The notes: a model not told the origin generated them from the letters alone. A DNA stretch of 53,286 nt from Guyanagaster necrorhizus (GCF_019112545.1 NW_025064888.1:1056760-1110045), one strand, 5' to 3'. Counted from the first letter of the stretch, positions 21,673 to 34,350 are shown. A program made the numbers and translations.

Positions 21673-24422
21673 TTACTCTTCCTCTTTACGCAACTCGTCC
21701 AGTAACTCGTCCAGTCTCTTCCACTCCGACTCATCCTCAAAGTCCTTACTGCGGCCGACAAATGTCCGCACAAGGCTGCGAGCCTGCAATCTCCACTTGA
21801 ACCCATCCACCCGCGGACCGAAGTTCCTCAAAATGTCTACAATTTCTTCCACCTCCGTAACGGCATCACGCCACTTGTCGATTTCTGTCTCGCCCTTCTC
21901 CAGAGTTCCAGCCGTGCCACAACGGTAGCCATCGAGGTACGCCTTAAGAGCGTCTTCCCAGCGTGATTGCCAAGTCAGCAGCCTCGCATAAGCCCTGAAG
22001 ATTCGAGAAGACGAGACGCGTGGTAGAATCGTCCGTTCGAACAATATCAGCACATTTCGAAGTAACCCGTGGCCTTCGTTGGGATTCGTAGTCGCGTTTG
22101 GAACGTCGCCGCCTTCCACGGCATCTTCCAAATCCGCTGGAGCTCTCGTCACTGCGTCAACTAGCCTCTCCAGGACTTGCTCATCGACGGATTTGGCTCC
22201 AGCCCTATCGACTGTCTCTTCGACGACACGACCCAGTGCTCTACACGCCTCCGCCATCTGTCCCACGTCCATAGCAACCACCATATAATTCGACCACATC
22301 CGCCAATTATCATAGCTGTGCTTCAACCCCAGTTGAAGAGCTTTGAATGCAAGCATCTTATTTTCATATGGAATAGACTTCGCGGCTTCGCTTTTGTAAG
22401 TGAATGACGCATTCTGTCGCTTAAGGATAACAAAATTAGCTCGGTTTTGACCACATTTTCTGACATGTGACATACCTCTGCATCTTCATCTTTTTCCCGA
22501 TCAGTGATACTCTCAGAAGATGAGGTACCGATCCGGAGATACATGGCCGCCAAGTTATTCCAGCTCTCTGCATCCTCTTCATCGATAGCGACACACCGGG
22601 CAAAGGCATTTTTGGCACCTTCCCAATCTTCGACTCGCATGCAAGAGCATCCTAGGATGAACCATGAGCGCGATAAGAGGGGGTGTATCGCCACAGCCTT
22701 TCTCAGGTAACCAATAGCCTTCTCATATTCTCCCCGTGCGAAGTAATATCCCCCCAAAGAACGCACGGCCCTCCCGGAGGTCTGTTTAGAAATCCCCCAG
22801 GCACGCTCATAATGAGCCGCCGCCCTTTCAGGCTCGAGATCACCCAGCAGGCACCACAGTTTGGCTTCCCGTGTGGCGTCGAGTACCTTTCTCCGATCGT
22901 CAGACGCGGGTTTTCCTCTGCTGATGACGGTCTCGGACTCAAGCTTTCGCCCTTCGAGAAGGTCTCGGATGATGGAAAGTCCTTTTTCTGGACGCTCCAT
23001 CGTGACCCAGCACCTGACGACTTCTTCCCACATCTCGAGTCTCTCGAATATTCCCAGAGCGGACTTGACGACGCCCAGGCTGATGTAGCGTTGAGCAAGT
23101 TCCTTCTCCATGTCCCATCTGCTTGGGAGAAGGATGGAGTGGAAGAAGAGGAGGCGTTCGGAGAGCGTAGAGTCTGCTGTGGGCATCTGGTCCACTAGGG
23201 CTTGGAGCTGAAGGGCTGAACGCTCCACAGTCCTGGTTCGTGTAGACTCCAAGCGGGACCGAAGGAGCAACGCCATCGTGTGGATGGACCAATTTCTGGG
23301 GTGAGACATAACACGGGCAACATATGGGTTCATTTGTTCCGTCGTTAGACCGTGTAATGGGGATGTATTTTTGACATTTAGACAGAGGCCTAGAAGGATA
23401 CACTGATCCAAAGGGTGTAGTGCCGGTTGCGAGGATGGATTAAGGTGGTGAAGCCGGGAACCTGATTGGGAAGGCTTCGACGAGGTAAACTGTGTTTGTT
23501 CTAGGAGCGTGTCATCGTTGAGAGGTAATGTTTCCGGAACTTGCTCTATATTCGACTCGGCGGTGGTGTTGGTGAGAGCGTCTACCGTAAGATGACTCTC
23601 CGCGAGAAGGACAAGTTGGCTGAGCTCAGTTTGCTGGAACTTGGTCCGTTTACCGAGTGCTCCAGTCAGCTCGTATTCTAGTCCTGTACTCCGTGCTGCA
23701 CGAACAAAATACTCTGCTGCTAACTTATCCTGAGACAATATATGATGGAGCAGACCTCGCTCAAGGTGCAGCCTCCCTGAAAGCTCCTGGTCGGAAGAAT
23801 ATAGAGTTTCTAGCTCTTCGAAAGACCCCAGGGCGTCCGAGGGTATGGAAACAGGCTCATCAAGCACTTGCTGATGGACCAGCTGAGAGCGCAGACGCCA
23901 CCACCGCGCAGTCTTGCAGCATGCAAAGGGGGACTCCAATAGAATTTGTGCCAAGCGCAGGAACGGTGCTACTTTGACGAGATGGTATGCGGGCTCTCCA
24001 CCGTGTGCAAGTTCGGCGATGGATTTTTGGTTTAGGCGCTCATCCGATACGGACAATGATGCGTCGGAGGGTGTAGTGAGGACTTCAACGGGAGTAACAT
24101 CTAGATCCGGGCCCGTCCAGTTCGCCTGAACGAACGCATGAAGGCAGGCAACTGCAATCGTCAAACGTAAGATTTCCTGATCAAAGCCGGACTCATTTGA
24201 TAGAGATGCATTGGTATCCAATACTGCGCTCAGAGAAGCATTCTCGATGTCCTGCGAGACCCTGAAAAATGTTCTGACGGATTCGGATGTGAGAGCGTCG
24301 CGAAACCGGCCTTCTACCACGGATTTGGCTAAGGATATCGTGGAATCCTGAGAATAAGGTATCTGGGTATTCCATTGTCCCGTCAGGAGCGACTTTTCAA
24401 GCAAGGAGAGGTCCACGCTCAT
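21673..24422 (-). CDS. TTC27: Tetratricopeptide repeat protein TTC27/Emw1 homologue
   Basis: The yeast homologue Emw1 is essential and linked to cell-wall integrity; human TTC27 is a TPR protein tied to RNA polymerase II assembly and rRNA processing. Two exons (22476-24422 and 21673-22413, 62-nt intron) give 895 aa, near the yeast length. The N-terminal two thirds is helical. TPR motifs are clearest at about 510-650: WCLLGDLEPERAAAHYERAW, GGYYFARGEYEKAIGYLRKA, SWFILGCSCMRVEDWEGAKN and AESWNNLAAMYLRI. After the intron comes NKMLAFKALQLGLKHSYDNW and MWSNYMVVAMDVGQMAEACR, diagnostic of the family. The ATG at 24422 (MSVDLSLLEKSLL) is used; an upstream in-frame ATG adds an unlike 37-residue leader. 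The gene is divergent from the Rrn9-like gene, 275 bp between starts. Confidence 0.9.
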
Positions 24423-24697
24423 CGAATTTTTTTTTTGTGCAAGTTGTTGGTTAGCAAGCCGAAATTTGTGAACAGTGATCGGTTTCGGAGCCGGAATATG
24501 CGTGCCACGTGAGTTATCGATGACGGAATGCAAAACTTTGTTCTAGAAAAACAACTGGGCCCCAGGCTCCCTCCCATTCGCTCAACCAAAAAGACGACAA
24601 GAAGAACTTGCCAAAAGTAGCGTCTACGCATTTCCCGGGACTTTGAGTATTTCTGCGACATTGAGATTCGGATCATCCCGCGGCTTCGTTTCCTTTC

Positions 24698-25769
24698 ATG
24701 CCTCCTCGTCGCCGGACTACGATATACGACTTTTCCGGTCTACGTGTTCATGCCGATGGGACTCGCGTCGAGCAGACCAATCGCAACCTACGCCCCGTCA
24801 TCCACGGGAATACTACCCAAGATTGGCGTGGTACCTGGACGGCCAGGGATGCAGCTGGAAGAGGGCAAGTGAAGCGAAGACGGAGGTCTAGTCCCAGCGA
24901 ACCTGACGAAGGAAAGGGAAAACGGAAGGGCATGGAAAGCGACGAAGAGGAGCATGTTCCTTTGAAGAAACGGAAGACAAAACAGGCAGAGAAACGCCGG
25001 AAATTTGCTGAAGATTTTTCATTTCTCGATGTTGACGTACCGGCAGCTTCGTCTCAGACAACCTCGGACGCTGTTCAAGGGAATGACCCTGTTTTTTCAT
25101 CTTTTCCGGTGCCTTCGTCCGTATGTTTTTTTTTCTATTCCAAAACGAACAGACATTCATGTTTCTTTTATTGGAGGACCTTCTAAAATGTATACATCAT
25201 TTCGCAAGTCTGTATTACAGCGAGCGAGGCCAGTTACTCAACGCTTCAAAGTTGTACCGGCTTAGAAGAAAGGCTCTACAAATGAAACGACTTGCAAAAG
25301 CGAAAAGGGAAGAAGCAAACGATGATCGCAACTCTTCAGATGAAGATGGTGACCCGCAAGACGCCGAGCAGTCAGTGCAGGATGAGAGTGATGAGGAAGA
25401 GCTCGATGACAAAGAAGCCAGGTCGAGAAGGAGAGGCCAGAAACCGAAAAAACTCATCGGTGTTCTCAGACGAGATATGTACAAACTTATGGATGGGACA
25501 GCATTGATGGCCATTGGTGAGCTTCTGCCGTCACACTGCAGTGTTCGACTGACATGTTCGTAGGAGTCTTATTGCAAGAACATGTTGCGCACTTGCTGCA
25601 GCCAGATGTGCCAGAGGGATGGTATGATGAAGCGGACGTCGGTGAAGAAAGCAGTGACGGTGCAGATGCAGATGAGGTTGCAGATGAAATCACACGGATA
25701 TCTCCATCATCCCATGGAACCGAAATTAATTCAGACGCACAGCGTAGGGAATATTACGGTGTTGTGTAA
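24698..25769 (+). CDS. Nuclear protein with Rrn9-like domain (possible RNA polymerase I initiation factor)
   Basis: Begins MPPRRRTTIYDFSGLRVHAD, then a highly charged Lys/Arg- and Glu-rich region with likely nuclear localisation signals (KGKRKG, KKRKTKQAEKRRK). After the first intron comes DLLKCIHHFASLYYSERGQL, and before the last intron MYKLMDGTALMAIG, continuing VLLQEHVAHLLQP. The pairing of the D-L-L-x-x-I-H-x-F-A-S-x-Y-Y block with the DG-x-A-L-x-x-x-G block recalls the Rrn9 domain of fungal Pol I upstream activation factor. Exon 1 is 24698-25120 and the last exon is 25564-25769. The second exon starts at 25153 or 25177, both in phase, giving 330 or 322 aa; the first choice implies an unusually short 32-nt intron. 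Family call moderate, gene call firm. Confidence 0.65.
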
Positions 25770-26436
25770 AATGCAGATTTGTCAACCAGCCCACCTAATA
25801 AAATCCTGGGCTTCCCAGCAACGAGCTTCGTCGGGTTCCAGTCACTGGGAAGGGTTCCGTCCTCCCAGCTGCGCAAGAGATTCGCTTCCAGAATGCCCGT
25901 TTCGTTCGCAGGAAATATTCGTAGTCTTTCTAGCCGTCGTTCTCGTAATTTGTTTTTGGGCAACATACCAGAGACAGCATGGCGAATGATCTACAAGACT
26001 TTGAGCATAGCCCCTTGAGCAGACGTGAGAGCAGACGCACCTCTTCGGGCTTTTTCACCATCATATCCTTATACGACATCTCCTTCAGTCCTCCCGGGTA
26101 CATTGAATGTTTTCGATATAAAAACTGTTCGGGCTTGCGTCCGGTCACCTTCACCTTGAGGCAGTTCGTCACAATCACGTAGTCCCCGCAATCCACTGGC
26201 ATTGTCAGAGTTTCATCCGAGAGAAAGGCGCGCCTAACACACCGCTAGGATCGTAAATGGGCTTGTGCTTTCCCATTAGAACAAGTGCAATTCTTTCCGC
26301 CAGTTTCCCGAGGATGCGGTCCGTCGCGTCGACCTGATGCCATACTCGGGCATATGCTAATGCAGTCTGAAAATTGACGTTAATAGCGAGGCAAGAGACG
26401 GACCAGACGACGTACATTGCCCACAACCTGCGACAT
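25754..26436 (-). CDS. MRPL23: Mitochondrial ribosomal protein uL13m
   Basis: A structural protein of the mitochondrial large ribosomal subunit. The exons 26416-26436, 26243-26366, 26041-26195 and 25754-25990 sum to 537 nt, 178 aa. Motifs: [20 protein letters not shown] and [17 protein letters not shown] near the N-terminus, then [38 protein letters not shown] and [19 protein letters not shown], the hallmark of the L13 family. The first exon encodes only MSQVVGN. The C-terminal tail after [10 protein letters not shown] overlaps the convergent Rrn9-like gene: the two coding regions share 16 bp (25754-25769) on opposite strands. Start choice is clear because no other ATG opens the spliced frame. 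Confidence 0.93.
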
Positions 26437-28930
26437 GGCCGCTCGTGACAGAGGTTTTTATCGCCGAATCGGGAAGGGCGGCCTCCAAATCAAACAGTGA
26501 CAAGTATTCGGATTTGTCATCGAGGCGGCCGATCGTCCCCGTCGGCGTCAAATCGGGACGGTCAGTCGCATTCTCTTTACTGAATTCGCTAAATTGCCTA
26601 TTGGATTCGCGCATCGGTGCCGAGAGTAACTTCATAATGCCCTTCTACTACCTCTTTTCGTACGCATAATCTCGTACCATTTGAGTTGAATCATGGACCA
26701 TGACTGCAAATTTCCTGGTCAATAGCCCCAATGCGCTAAAGTTTTGTATGAACTTCTCGCTGATATCATTCTTCTTATCAATTTCGCCACAGACCGTATT
26801 GATATTGCGTTGACGTTTCTTACGGAACAATACTGGAGAATGTCAATCTTATACCATTCCCCAAGCTTCGACAGTGCACCCAAGTTCACCTACCGAAGTG
26901 CACTCAAACAATGTCGTTATTCATATACGGCCTACTCCCGGTCACTGACACCCGACAAAGGAAGATATTTCTGCCTGAAACTCGCGGATACGACTGTCGA
27001 CTGTACCCCGCGGGCCGTTCAAACTTCCCTACCTCTATAATAGATATACCCCACTGTTGGAACTCATCCGAGAGTCGCATTTTGACCCATAAAGCCAACT
27101 TCGCGACTTACTAAATGTGCCTCATCGGAGCCCAGTCACGGTCCTAGAACCAATGACAGGTTTCTCGGAAGCCAGTTCTCTCCGCAGTTATCGTGTTTCC
27201 TTTCAGAAAGCATCATCATCGGTTTTACCTGTGGTCTTAACGCGATGCTAACCCATAAGACAAGGTTCGATGTGGGTCCTACAGCTGAAATGCCATTGGA
27301 ACGATTAACGCAGACGCCGCATCCATCGAATAAAAATTTCAGCGAATTCGAACGCTTCGTTATCATGTTTCAGGGCGCCGCAACCGCCTTGCGTTCGTCT
27401 TCCACGTCATATCTTTGCTACTTATCCCGTAATGAAAACGTGTCGTTCGCCCCTACATTGCCACTGATGTTGACTGCGAGGTATGTTTGGCATAATTTCC
27501 GTGTCGGACCACGGGCCATACCAGTTTCAGGGTAGAAAACAGTATAAGGTCGCCAAAACCTCGTGTTATACAGGCAGCACGCGCCGTGTACCCTCCCCTT
27601 AATAGACGGCCATCAAGAAACGCGTACTTGTGGTTTTTTATGTGGTGAATGTGCATCTTCACATGCCCTTGAAGAATTAAGTGGTCTATCGTTGACGCGG
27701 CGGCGATCATTGAATCGGCAGCGGGCTTGCTGACCCTAACCTCCTATGTACGTCGTGTATCACCGTCATGTCCGATTTCTTCTTCTCGAATGATGCGGAG
27801 ATCGGCAGCATTTCGAACCCGCTCTCGTTATCGACATTGGGACCTGAAGATCAAATCTTTATTGAACAACAAATAACAAAGTCCGAATAATCTGGACCTA
27901 TTCAGTTTTTTTCTACCCTGAACAATCTGCGCCAAAGTCCGGGTAGTGGCGTATGGGAAACGCTTTATAGCCTATCCCGATGGAGTCCCGCGGCGCATCA
28001 TGGAAGCTGAACATTTGGAAATTTTCTTCTCGGTGCTCCAGAATGGAGAAGTTAACGTTCGTCACCTGCTTCCTAGTTATTAAGTAAACCACCGCACATC
28101 TCTGTTCCAGGACAGCACAGAAGATGTTGCTACTGAAGGTGTGAAATCCTACGGTCACCCGCAAAAAAGGAAAGAAATATCTGCAGAGAACACTGCATAT
28201 CTCGATTGGCTTTGACGAGATCCCCCTGGCGTACGGTCACCTGCGATAAATTTCGCGGCGATCCTTTCCCGCCAAGTTCACATGCCGATCTCTTTCGACC
28301 GAATGCAATTTGAATTTATGAGAAGTGCTTTGTGCAAGAATATGTTGTCTGGACCCCCTTGGCACCGTAATAGTATACATCCGGGGCGCGAACATAAAAA
28401 CAGATGCAGAGGGACGTAGGACGGCTCGCAAGATCCCAAAGAAGCATCTTCAAGGAGGAATCATAGACTGATGGATCCTGAGGCCCCGAGAGGCAAAGTC
28501 TTGGGTTGACAAAATGAAGCTCGTAGTTGCGTGTGACTGGGAGATCATAGAAAATGAGGCTGCGAATTCCTATGCAAAGGTTTCGGTACATTGTGCTAGA
28601 GGTGCGTCGAGAAACATGTCAGGATGTAGATAGCTTCAGCGCCATCCAGGTGCACGGCAGTTGAGCATATTTTGCATTGAGGGTGTTGCATGCGTTAATC
28701 AAATCTACTATCGCTGCTCTTAACATTTAGCGTAAGAAGCAAAGATGTTTATATATATCCGAAATATCAGCCTTCCCGTCTTACATAGATCACGGCCCCA
28801 GGTTGCACAGGGACGGAAAGTCCGAAGCTTTCTATGCGAAGATGCATCCGAGAGGCGATATTACACTTCAGAGACCATACGAGCCTACGGCAAGAGTGAG
28901 CAGCTTGCTTTGAGTCAGGAAAAAAATTAT
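26437..28930. other. About 2.5 kb without a recognised gene
   Basis: Several ORFs of 60-100 codons exist on both strands. The minus-strand one at 26357-26635 lies upstream of and overlaps uL13m (starting MKLLSAPMRESNRQFSEF) and could be leader sequence. The minus-strand one at 28316-28591 (MYRNLCIGIRSLIFYDLPV) has protein-like composition but no family I know. Normal CpG content separates this region from the transposon block further right. Confidence 0.35.
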
Positions 28931-30188
28931 TTACATCAGAATGGAGAAGAAGAAATGCGTCTGCAGCAATTCAGTATAGAACATCGGATGGGGCATACCA
29001 AACGTGACGCTTACTTGTAAAGTAACAGAGGTGATTAGAAGCAGCATCCAGAGGACTAAAAAGGACAGTCATATCAAAGGTTCAAGGTGCAGAAGGCATC
29101 ATAACACACGAGAAACTATCTGCCAGGAGAGTTTACAAGTCGTGCGGGAATTTCAGTGACAGAATAGCTTACCAAGTACAGCCTACTGCCATCACGCCTC
29201 AGCGAATCAAAAAGTTCACTTTCAGACCGGCGCGGTATTTCCAGAGCATTGTACAGGGTGATAAAAATCACGAACAGGTTGAAAAATAGCTGGGTTATTC
29301 ATATCAAGAAACGATCTCTCCTCAAAGGATGGTGACATTTACCATGATACTCATGATGTACGTTACCGTCAACGGTACCTTCACACCAACGGGGCAAACA
29401 TCCACGCTGAGAGGTACTTGTACTATAACAAAACATTAACAACTGGTCATTGGAAGTTAGAGCCAGTGGTTACCTCGAGACCTTAAGATGATTAAGACAG
29501 TCATAACCGCAAGAATGGTGGCACCGGTTATGCAGGCTACAAATACAACGAGTAATGTTTTGCGAATAGTCCGTCTGTGATCCCACAGACGATATGCGTG
29601 CATCATGACGAAGGCTGCCTCTCTGTCAGTGACAAATCTTCTTGGTATGAAATTAATGGGCATGCAACCAACATTGTAGAATGCCAGCCAAAACAGTTGC
29701 AGACATGATGAATAACCAAGTCATTTTCGTGCAGCTGCGGACGTATTTCAGTTATCTGACAGTCTCTTTGAATCAAAGCATGTAACGCTCACTCCTAGTT
29801 ATTACAACGGCGTCGGACTAAGTATCGCGAAAGCGTCAGGTACGGACCGTATTAGAAGTGCTTCCCAATCCACCCAATACTGCATGATGAAATTAGCCAA
29901 AGAGCAGATATATGAAACACGGGCACGAACCACAAGTCGTGTATAACATCACCACTTCCGTGAAGTAACGGTTCATTACATAGACGACTTTTGTGAGGAT
30001 CTGCCCGTTGAGAGAGCCCCACATTGTTGCTACTTCTTCGTCAAGCGTCAAGCAATGGTCCCATAAAATAAGAACAGTCGCCGCAGCTATGCTTTCGTTA
30101 GGTCCCGATACGTGAAAGTAAAAAACTGTGTTGGCGTACGCGGCGCAAATTTTGCGAATAATAATTGGGCAACGTAGGTGGTTGACAT
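28931..30188 (-). CDS. DUF6533-type integral membrane protein, possibly C-terminally shortened
   Basis: A large agaricomycete family of predicted multi-pass membrane proteins of unknown role. The start MSTTYVAQLLFAKF joins across a 53-nt intron to AATVLILWDHCL, LTLDEEVATMWG and VVYVMNRYFTEVVMLY, the DUF6533 signature. Later blocks are CNCFGWHSTIEAAFVMMHAY, RLWDHRRTIRKTLLVVFVAC and LFFNLFVIFITLYNALEIPR, then RRDG. Phased exons: 30140-30188, 29931-30086, 29848-29879, 29673-29734, 29474-29622, 29343-29422, 29187-29289, 29015-29055, and a tentative last exon 28931-28960. The total is 702 nt, 233 aa, shorter than the roughly 300 aa common in the family, so the 3' end may be misjudged or truncated. 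Confidence 0.68.
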
Positions 30189-30751
30189 TGGGCTTAGCAT
30201 GGACGAAGGGAGATACACGAGCTTTGACTCGTGAAATCGTCCAGTTATAAGATCTTTGAGACATCAGGCCATCAAGAACAGAAGCAAGTCCCTCGTTTCG
30301 GAATGAAATGAGGTGATGCAACAAAGACCCAAGTACAGATGTTAGCGGATCCGCTCCTATGGCAGTGTATCGACGAGATGAAACAGATGTGAACTCTACA
30401 TTGATGAGACATAATAGTAGCTGGAGTTACAAACTGCTTGTCCTGCGCTTCGACCAAAGGTTACGGGTAGCTGGATGCACGCACATAGTTCACGGAACGA
30501 CAAGGTTCCAAGCCGATGCATCGTTATTTAGCTGCAGAAGTGGATGCGATTACAGGGGCATCATCGAAGCAAAGACGGCGTGGAGTATCAGCTATTTATA
30601 TACTTTTCGTCCACATGGACTGTCTTCATCCGGGATGACTTGTTTTTGCCGAATATGGTAGGTGCATCATGCTAGGCAAGATACTAAAGTCAAAGTGAAT
30701 AGGATCAGGATGTGACAGATTGATGCAGGCCGAACCTCGAGAGAAGAATTG
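30189..30751. other. Intergenic region at the left edge of the transposon block
   Basis: About 560 bp upstream of the DUF6533 gene; CpG dinucleotides are still frequent until about 30,850. Short ORFs only. No gene recognised. Confidence 0.35.
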
Positions 30752-31477
30752 TCACAAAATGAATGAGAACCAAAGACCCAGGTGAAAGAACTGAGTACAT
30801 TTATGCCCATCAATGATCTTCTGAGCAGGAATATGAGTGAGGTCGGGTGGGTGAGCATGAGTGACTTTGACTCTATTCTCAGACCTCAGAGATTCAGATG
30901 GCAGCATAAGAGAGTACTTAGCAGTTGTAGGATCTCTAATACAATCAGCATCTCCCTTGGCATCATCATCATCTGTAGTCCTGACACTAGGATAGGCACC
31001 ATATTGAGACCAATGAAGACTATCCATGAAAAAATCTACAGCCTCCTGGTGACACAGCCATGTGGCCATTTGGGAGATATAGTCATGCTTGTTTGAGGCT
31101 CAGTAGGCATCCTTGGCATAGTTGATATGAAGATGCTCAGATGATTCTGTGTTGAAATCATCTGCACTGACAAAAAGGTCAGTGAGGTGGACATAGTGCT
31201 CCATAGCATGGATTTTTGGTATGTTGAAATGGTCTCAGAATTCCAGTTCAATGAAGACTTCCTTGTACTCATGGAAGTTGTCCAAGGCTTGAGAGAGGGC
31301 AGTGAGGGTGATAAATGTATGAGAACAAAGGGAGGCAAAGTAAAAAAAAGTCAACCACTGCTCTAATAGCTATAAGGATATGTTTGTCAACCACTCCCAT
31401 GATCAGTCCAACAAAGACCTGCTCCATTGTAATGAGACCTCTGATTACTTTTGTTTACCTATAGGTTTAGTTAATAT
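30752..31477 (-). mobile_element. Plavaka-type DNA transposon, transposase 3' remnant
   Basis: The minus strand reads VFVGLIMGVVDKHILIAIRA, then FNIPKIHAMEHYVHLTDLF, DDFNTESSEHLHINYAKDAY and SNKHDYISQMATWLCHQEAV. These match the C-terminal half of Plavaka/CACTA-like transposase proteins common in agaricomycete genomes (a His-rich PK-H/HY segment, then the E-R-LH-x-D-x-AK-x-A-Y segment). Several frameshifts and stops are present, including TGA in place of the Arg codon normally after AY. No terminal repeats or N-terminal half are visible, and the sequence stops abruptly at the Ty3 material on its right. Confidence 0.7.
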
Positions 31478-31990
31478 TTGATTGACATGAACCAGTATAT
31501 AAAGTAACTTAGTCTTTTTGTACTGGTTTGGACTTTTCACAATCAACAGCTTTTACAACTGTCACTGGCTGTGCTAAAGTTCTTTGTGTGAGTGATGATC
31601 TTGATGCCACCCTCACATATTTTTGACAGCCCCATTGACTATTACTTGCTTAACTTCTTAAACTCTTTTATTTGTGCTTCATTATAAATCTCTTCTGTGT
31701 CATTGCTATCTGGTAACTCTAGGCCTGATCAACCAAGAACTTCTAACAATAATGAACAACAATCAATCACCAAAAACTGTTCACTACCTAATGAAGGATG
31801 ACTCATTATAATCTTTAAAGTCAGTGAGCTACTGCTATTTCTATGGTGCCAGCTATAGCTGAGGTAGATGGTCCACTCTCAGACACACAGGGTGAGTCTG
31901 TTACTTCTGAGCCACAAGCTAATAATTCTACAAAAATTGGCACTGCAAATGTCAGAGGAAGTGTTTTCCAATTAGCTGTGAGCTGCAAAT
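31478..31990 (+). mobile_element. Left part of older Ty3-like element A (leader or LTR remnant)
   Basis: About 510 bp between the Plavaka relic and element B. It contains a TATA-like TATATAAAG at about 31,497-31,505 and, near the right end, an open stretch beginning MVPAIAEVDGPLSDT. It ends in CAAAT (31,986-31,990), the target duplication of element B, which is repeated at 48,214-48,218. So this segment and the one starting at 48,214 were continuous before B inserted. Assignment to the same element as the gag at 48.2-50.2 kb follows from that continuity; the exact LTR limits are not resolved. Confidence 0.4.
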
Positions 31991-32671
31991 TGTTATGATT
32001 TTTCCATTTCTTTGATAATTAACCTCTATTTATACTTAGTCAAAGCATCTAAACCAGCACTTAAAGACTATGGGACAAGACTTAGTCATCACAAATGATT
32101 GAGTCCAGCATTGTCTTTTGATGCAACAGTGTTGGAAATCCTTGATGATGTGCAGGGTAGACTCCAGGCTGGTGAGGCTAGAAGGTATGAACTCCTTATT
32201 CTACAGCTCCTACAGAGCTTGTATTTATACTCTCCAGACTTATATCTAGAATCTACTACAACTTTCTCTTTCTCTCAGGCTTACTCATCAACTCTTGACA
32301 TGATGCTGGATTGCTCTTTCTAGAACTTTCTAGCAAAATCCCAACAAACAGCATTGTTAAATGAAGCACAATCAGTCTTTTATGTACAATAGTGATGCTC
32401 AAAAACAAAGAGCACAAAGAATGTAGCAACACATAATAGGTAGTATTAGTATTATTAGAACAGCCTGTACAGTATTTAAGATGGCTCACTCTTACTGGGA
32501 TCCCCAGCTTTGAGCTAAAGTTTATTCTTATACCATTCTACACTTGAGCCAATTTAAGACCTTGTGACATATTGATCAGAATATGCATCAGTGAACTCAG
32601 TCAATCTCTTGAAGTGTGAGGAGACTTCTGTTTATCATATGTTTCTGTTCATGTGATGCTTGGGTCTAACA
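31991..32671 (+). repeat. Left LTR of element B (contains solo LTR insertion)
   Basis: Begins TGTTATGATT and ends GGGTCTAACA. After removing the 217-bp insertion and one target copy it is 459 bp, against 460 bp for the right LTR at 47,754-48,213. The two are clearly the same sequence, differing mainly by C/T and A/G changes. Preceded by CAAAT. Confidence 0.9.
32130..32346. mobile_element. 217-bp solo LTR inserted in the left LTR of element B
   Basis: Starts TGTTGGAAATCC and ends ATCCCAACA, giving the TGTTGG/CCAACA inverted ends typical of Copia-class LTRs. It is flanked by a perfect 5-bp duplication AACAG at 32,125-32,129 and 32,347-32,351. The empty site is seen in the right LTR of B, which reads CAACAGCATTG without interruption at about 47,891. 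It has no coding capacity, so it is best read as a solo LTR or a very short non-autonomous element. Confidence 0.85.
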
Positions 32672-33847
32672 ATTAGCTCAAAGCTGTTCTTTCTCTTTCC
32701 TTATGCACAGCTGTGTGGAGAAAACTGAATGTCATCAATCAACCTTGAATCTCTGAACTTTGATCACAAGTTCTTTGAACTCTTCACCTCCATCATTGGA
32801 ACACTGTTAGGCTTGCTGGTAATTATCCAGCTTTGCTGAGAAAGACAATCAATTACCACCTAGGCAGTCCAGCACTATCAGGAATTTCAACAGATACAAC
32901 AAATTCTAAGAAATATCACATCTGACCTCCTCTTCCACAGCATCTCAAACTCTCTCTGAATCTCTGTCCAGCCTCTGACCTGAGCTGTATTCCAAATTCA
33001 CACTAGAGGAACAGATCTGAGGAGTCCTATGGAAGAAGAGGGATCTACAGAACCCCTGTGACCTCTATGAAGCAGAAACAGTGACTCTCACCTTATAGGG
33101 TTCAGAAACCCATGGATCCTGATGCCAGTCTCTGACCATAAGGATGAGAGTGTCTCTGATAACTTCTTTGACAATACACTCTCTGACAATCTCTCTCTCC
33201 CATGTAGAGGGCTTAGAGACATCATTAGAGACTTCTTTGATGCTGTTAGAATGGCTTCAAGACTCCTGACCATATCACCAACAAACTTTAGACACAACTC
33301 TCTCTATATCACTCTACAGTTTAGCCTCCACCTATAGCCAAAAACTGAATATACTCAGGACATAGAGTCCAGACAAGAACATACAAGCTGGAGGCCTACT
33401 GTTGATGATGTCATCAACTGAAAAAGTCAAGATTTTACAGCAGAGGAGCTTTATGCAACTAGTGAGGACATCTTCAGCAACTTCAACATATCTGAAGCTG
33501 AGCTCACACAAAGGCAAACTCTCTATGATGATGAAGTCTATGATGTGCAGTATCATTGATGACAACAAGAGCTTGAGGTGGCCAAGTGGGGCACCTCCAG
33601 CTTCCAGATCCCAGATTTACATACCAGCAGAATCTGTTCTCTTTTTTGAGAGCCCAGCATCCAGCTTACCAAAGCTGACCTATAGGCAGAGTCATACAGC
33701 TCTATCATCTCCAGTGAAGTTGATGAAAGAGAAAATGGGGACAGAGTCCCCTATCTCCCTTGAACCCTCTACTCTGAGACTCCTGAATATTCTCCTTCTT
33801 GGCAAACCCCCAGCATCAACATCATCAATGAGGATAACAAGTCTGTT
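32672..33847 (+). other. Leader region of element B, left part
   Basis: Non-LTR interior of B before its gag, cut by element D at 33,848. It contains an open stretch from 33,402 (Ser- and Met-rich, ending SMRITSLFL) that continues conceptually at 41,801 once D is removed. No gag motif is seen here. No tRNA-complementary primer site adjoins the LTR end, so a self-priming mode is possible but untested. Confidence 0.5.
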
Positions 33848-33852
33848 CTTAT

Positions 33853-34350
33853 TGTTAGGAATGTGCCAATCAAGTGGGCTTGAATGCATGCATGGAGTCT
33901 GGCAGAGTGCATAAGCATTGACAAAGCTATTGGCAACATCACCCTTGAGTTGGAGCCTAAGGATCTGGATAGACAGAACAGAGTTCTATCAGAGAAGCAA
34001 ACTGGAATATCCTTTGAGGCAGAATCTGATGGATGAGGTAGAGAGGAGTTGAAGTGAGTGCAAAGTGTAGATGGCTTATTCAAGTTGATATTTGAACTGA
34101 GTAGTTATGATGATGTATATGGCTTTATATACTAATGGTAGCTAATTCTGAGTTGGGTTCTATTGGGTTCCAGTGTCAGTATTCACTACTGAGTTTGGGG
34201 TCTAGATATTACAATGTGAAATACAGATGTGAAATGATAATGGTGAAATGAAATTAGTAGGTAATGAGAAGTGGCTGGAGTCCAGTGGGTAGTGTGATTG
34301 GATTTGTGGTTGGTTGAGGTGACACAGAGTCCAGCAGCATGCATGTAACA
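33853..34350 (-). repeat. 3' LTR of element D
   Basis: 498 bp, TGTTAGGAATG...GCATGTAACA on the plus strand. Same length as the partner at 41,298-41,795. It contains a TATA-like TTTATATACTA at about 34,120-34,135. Confidence 0.92.

Noticed and set aside
31036..31338. 100-aa minus ORF starting MPPFVLIHLS
   Set aside because: Wrong frame of the Plavaka transposase relic; the true reading is in the adjacent frame.
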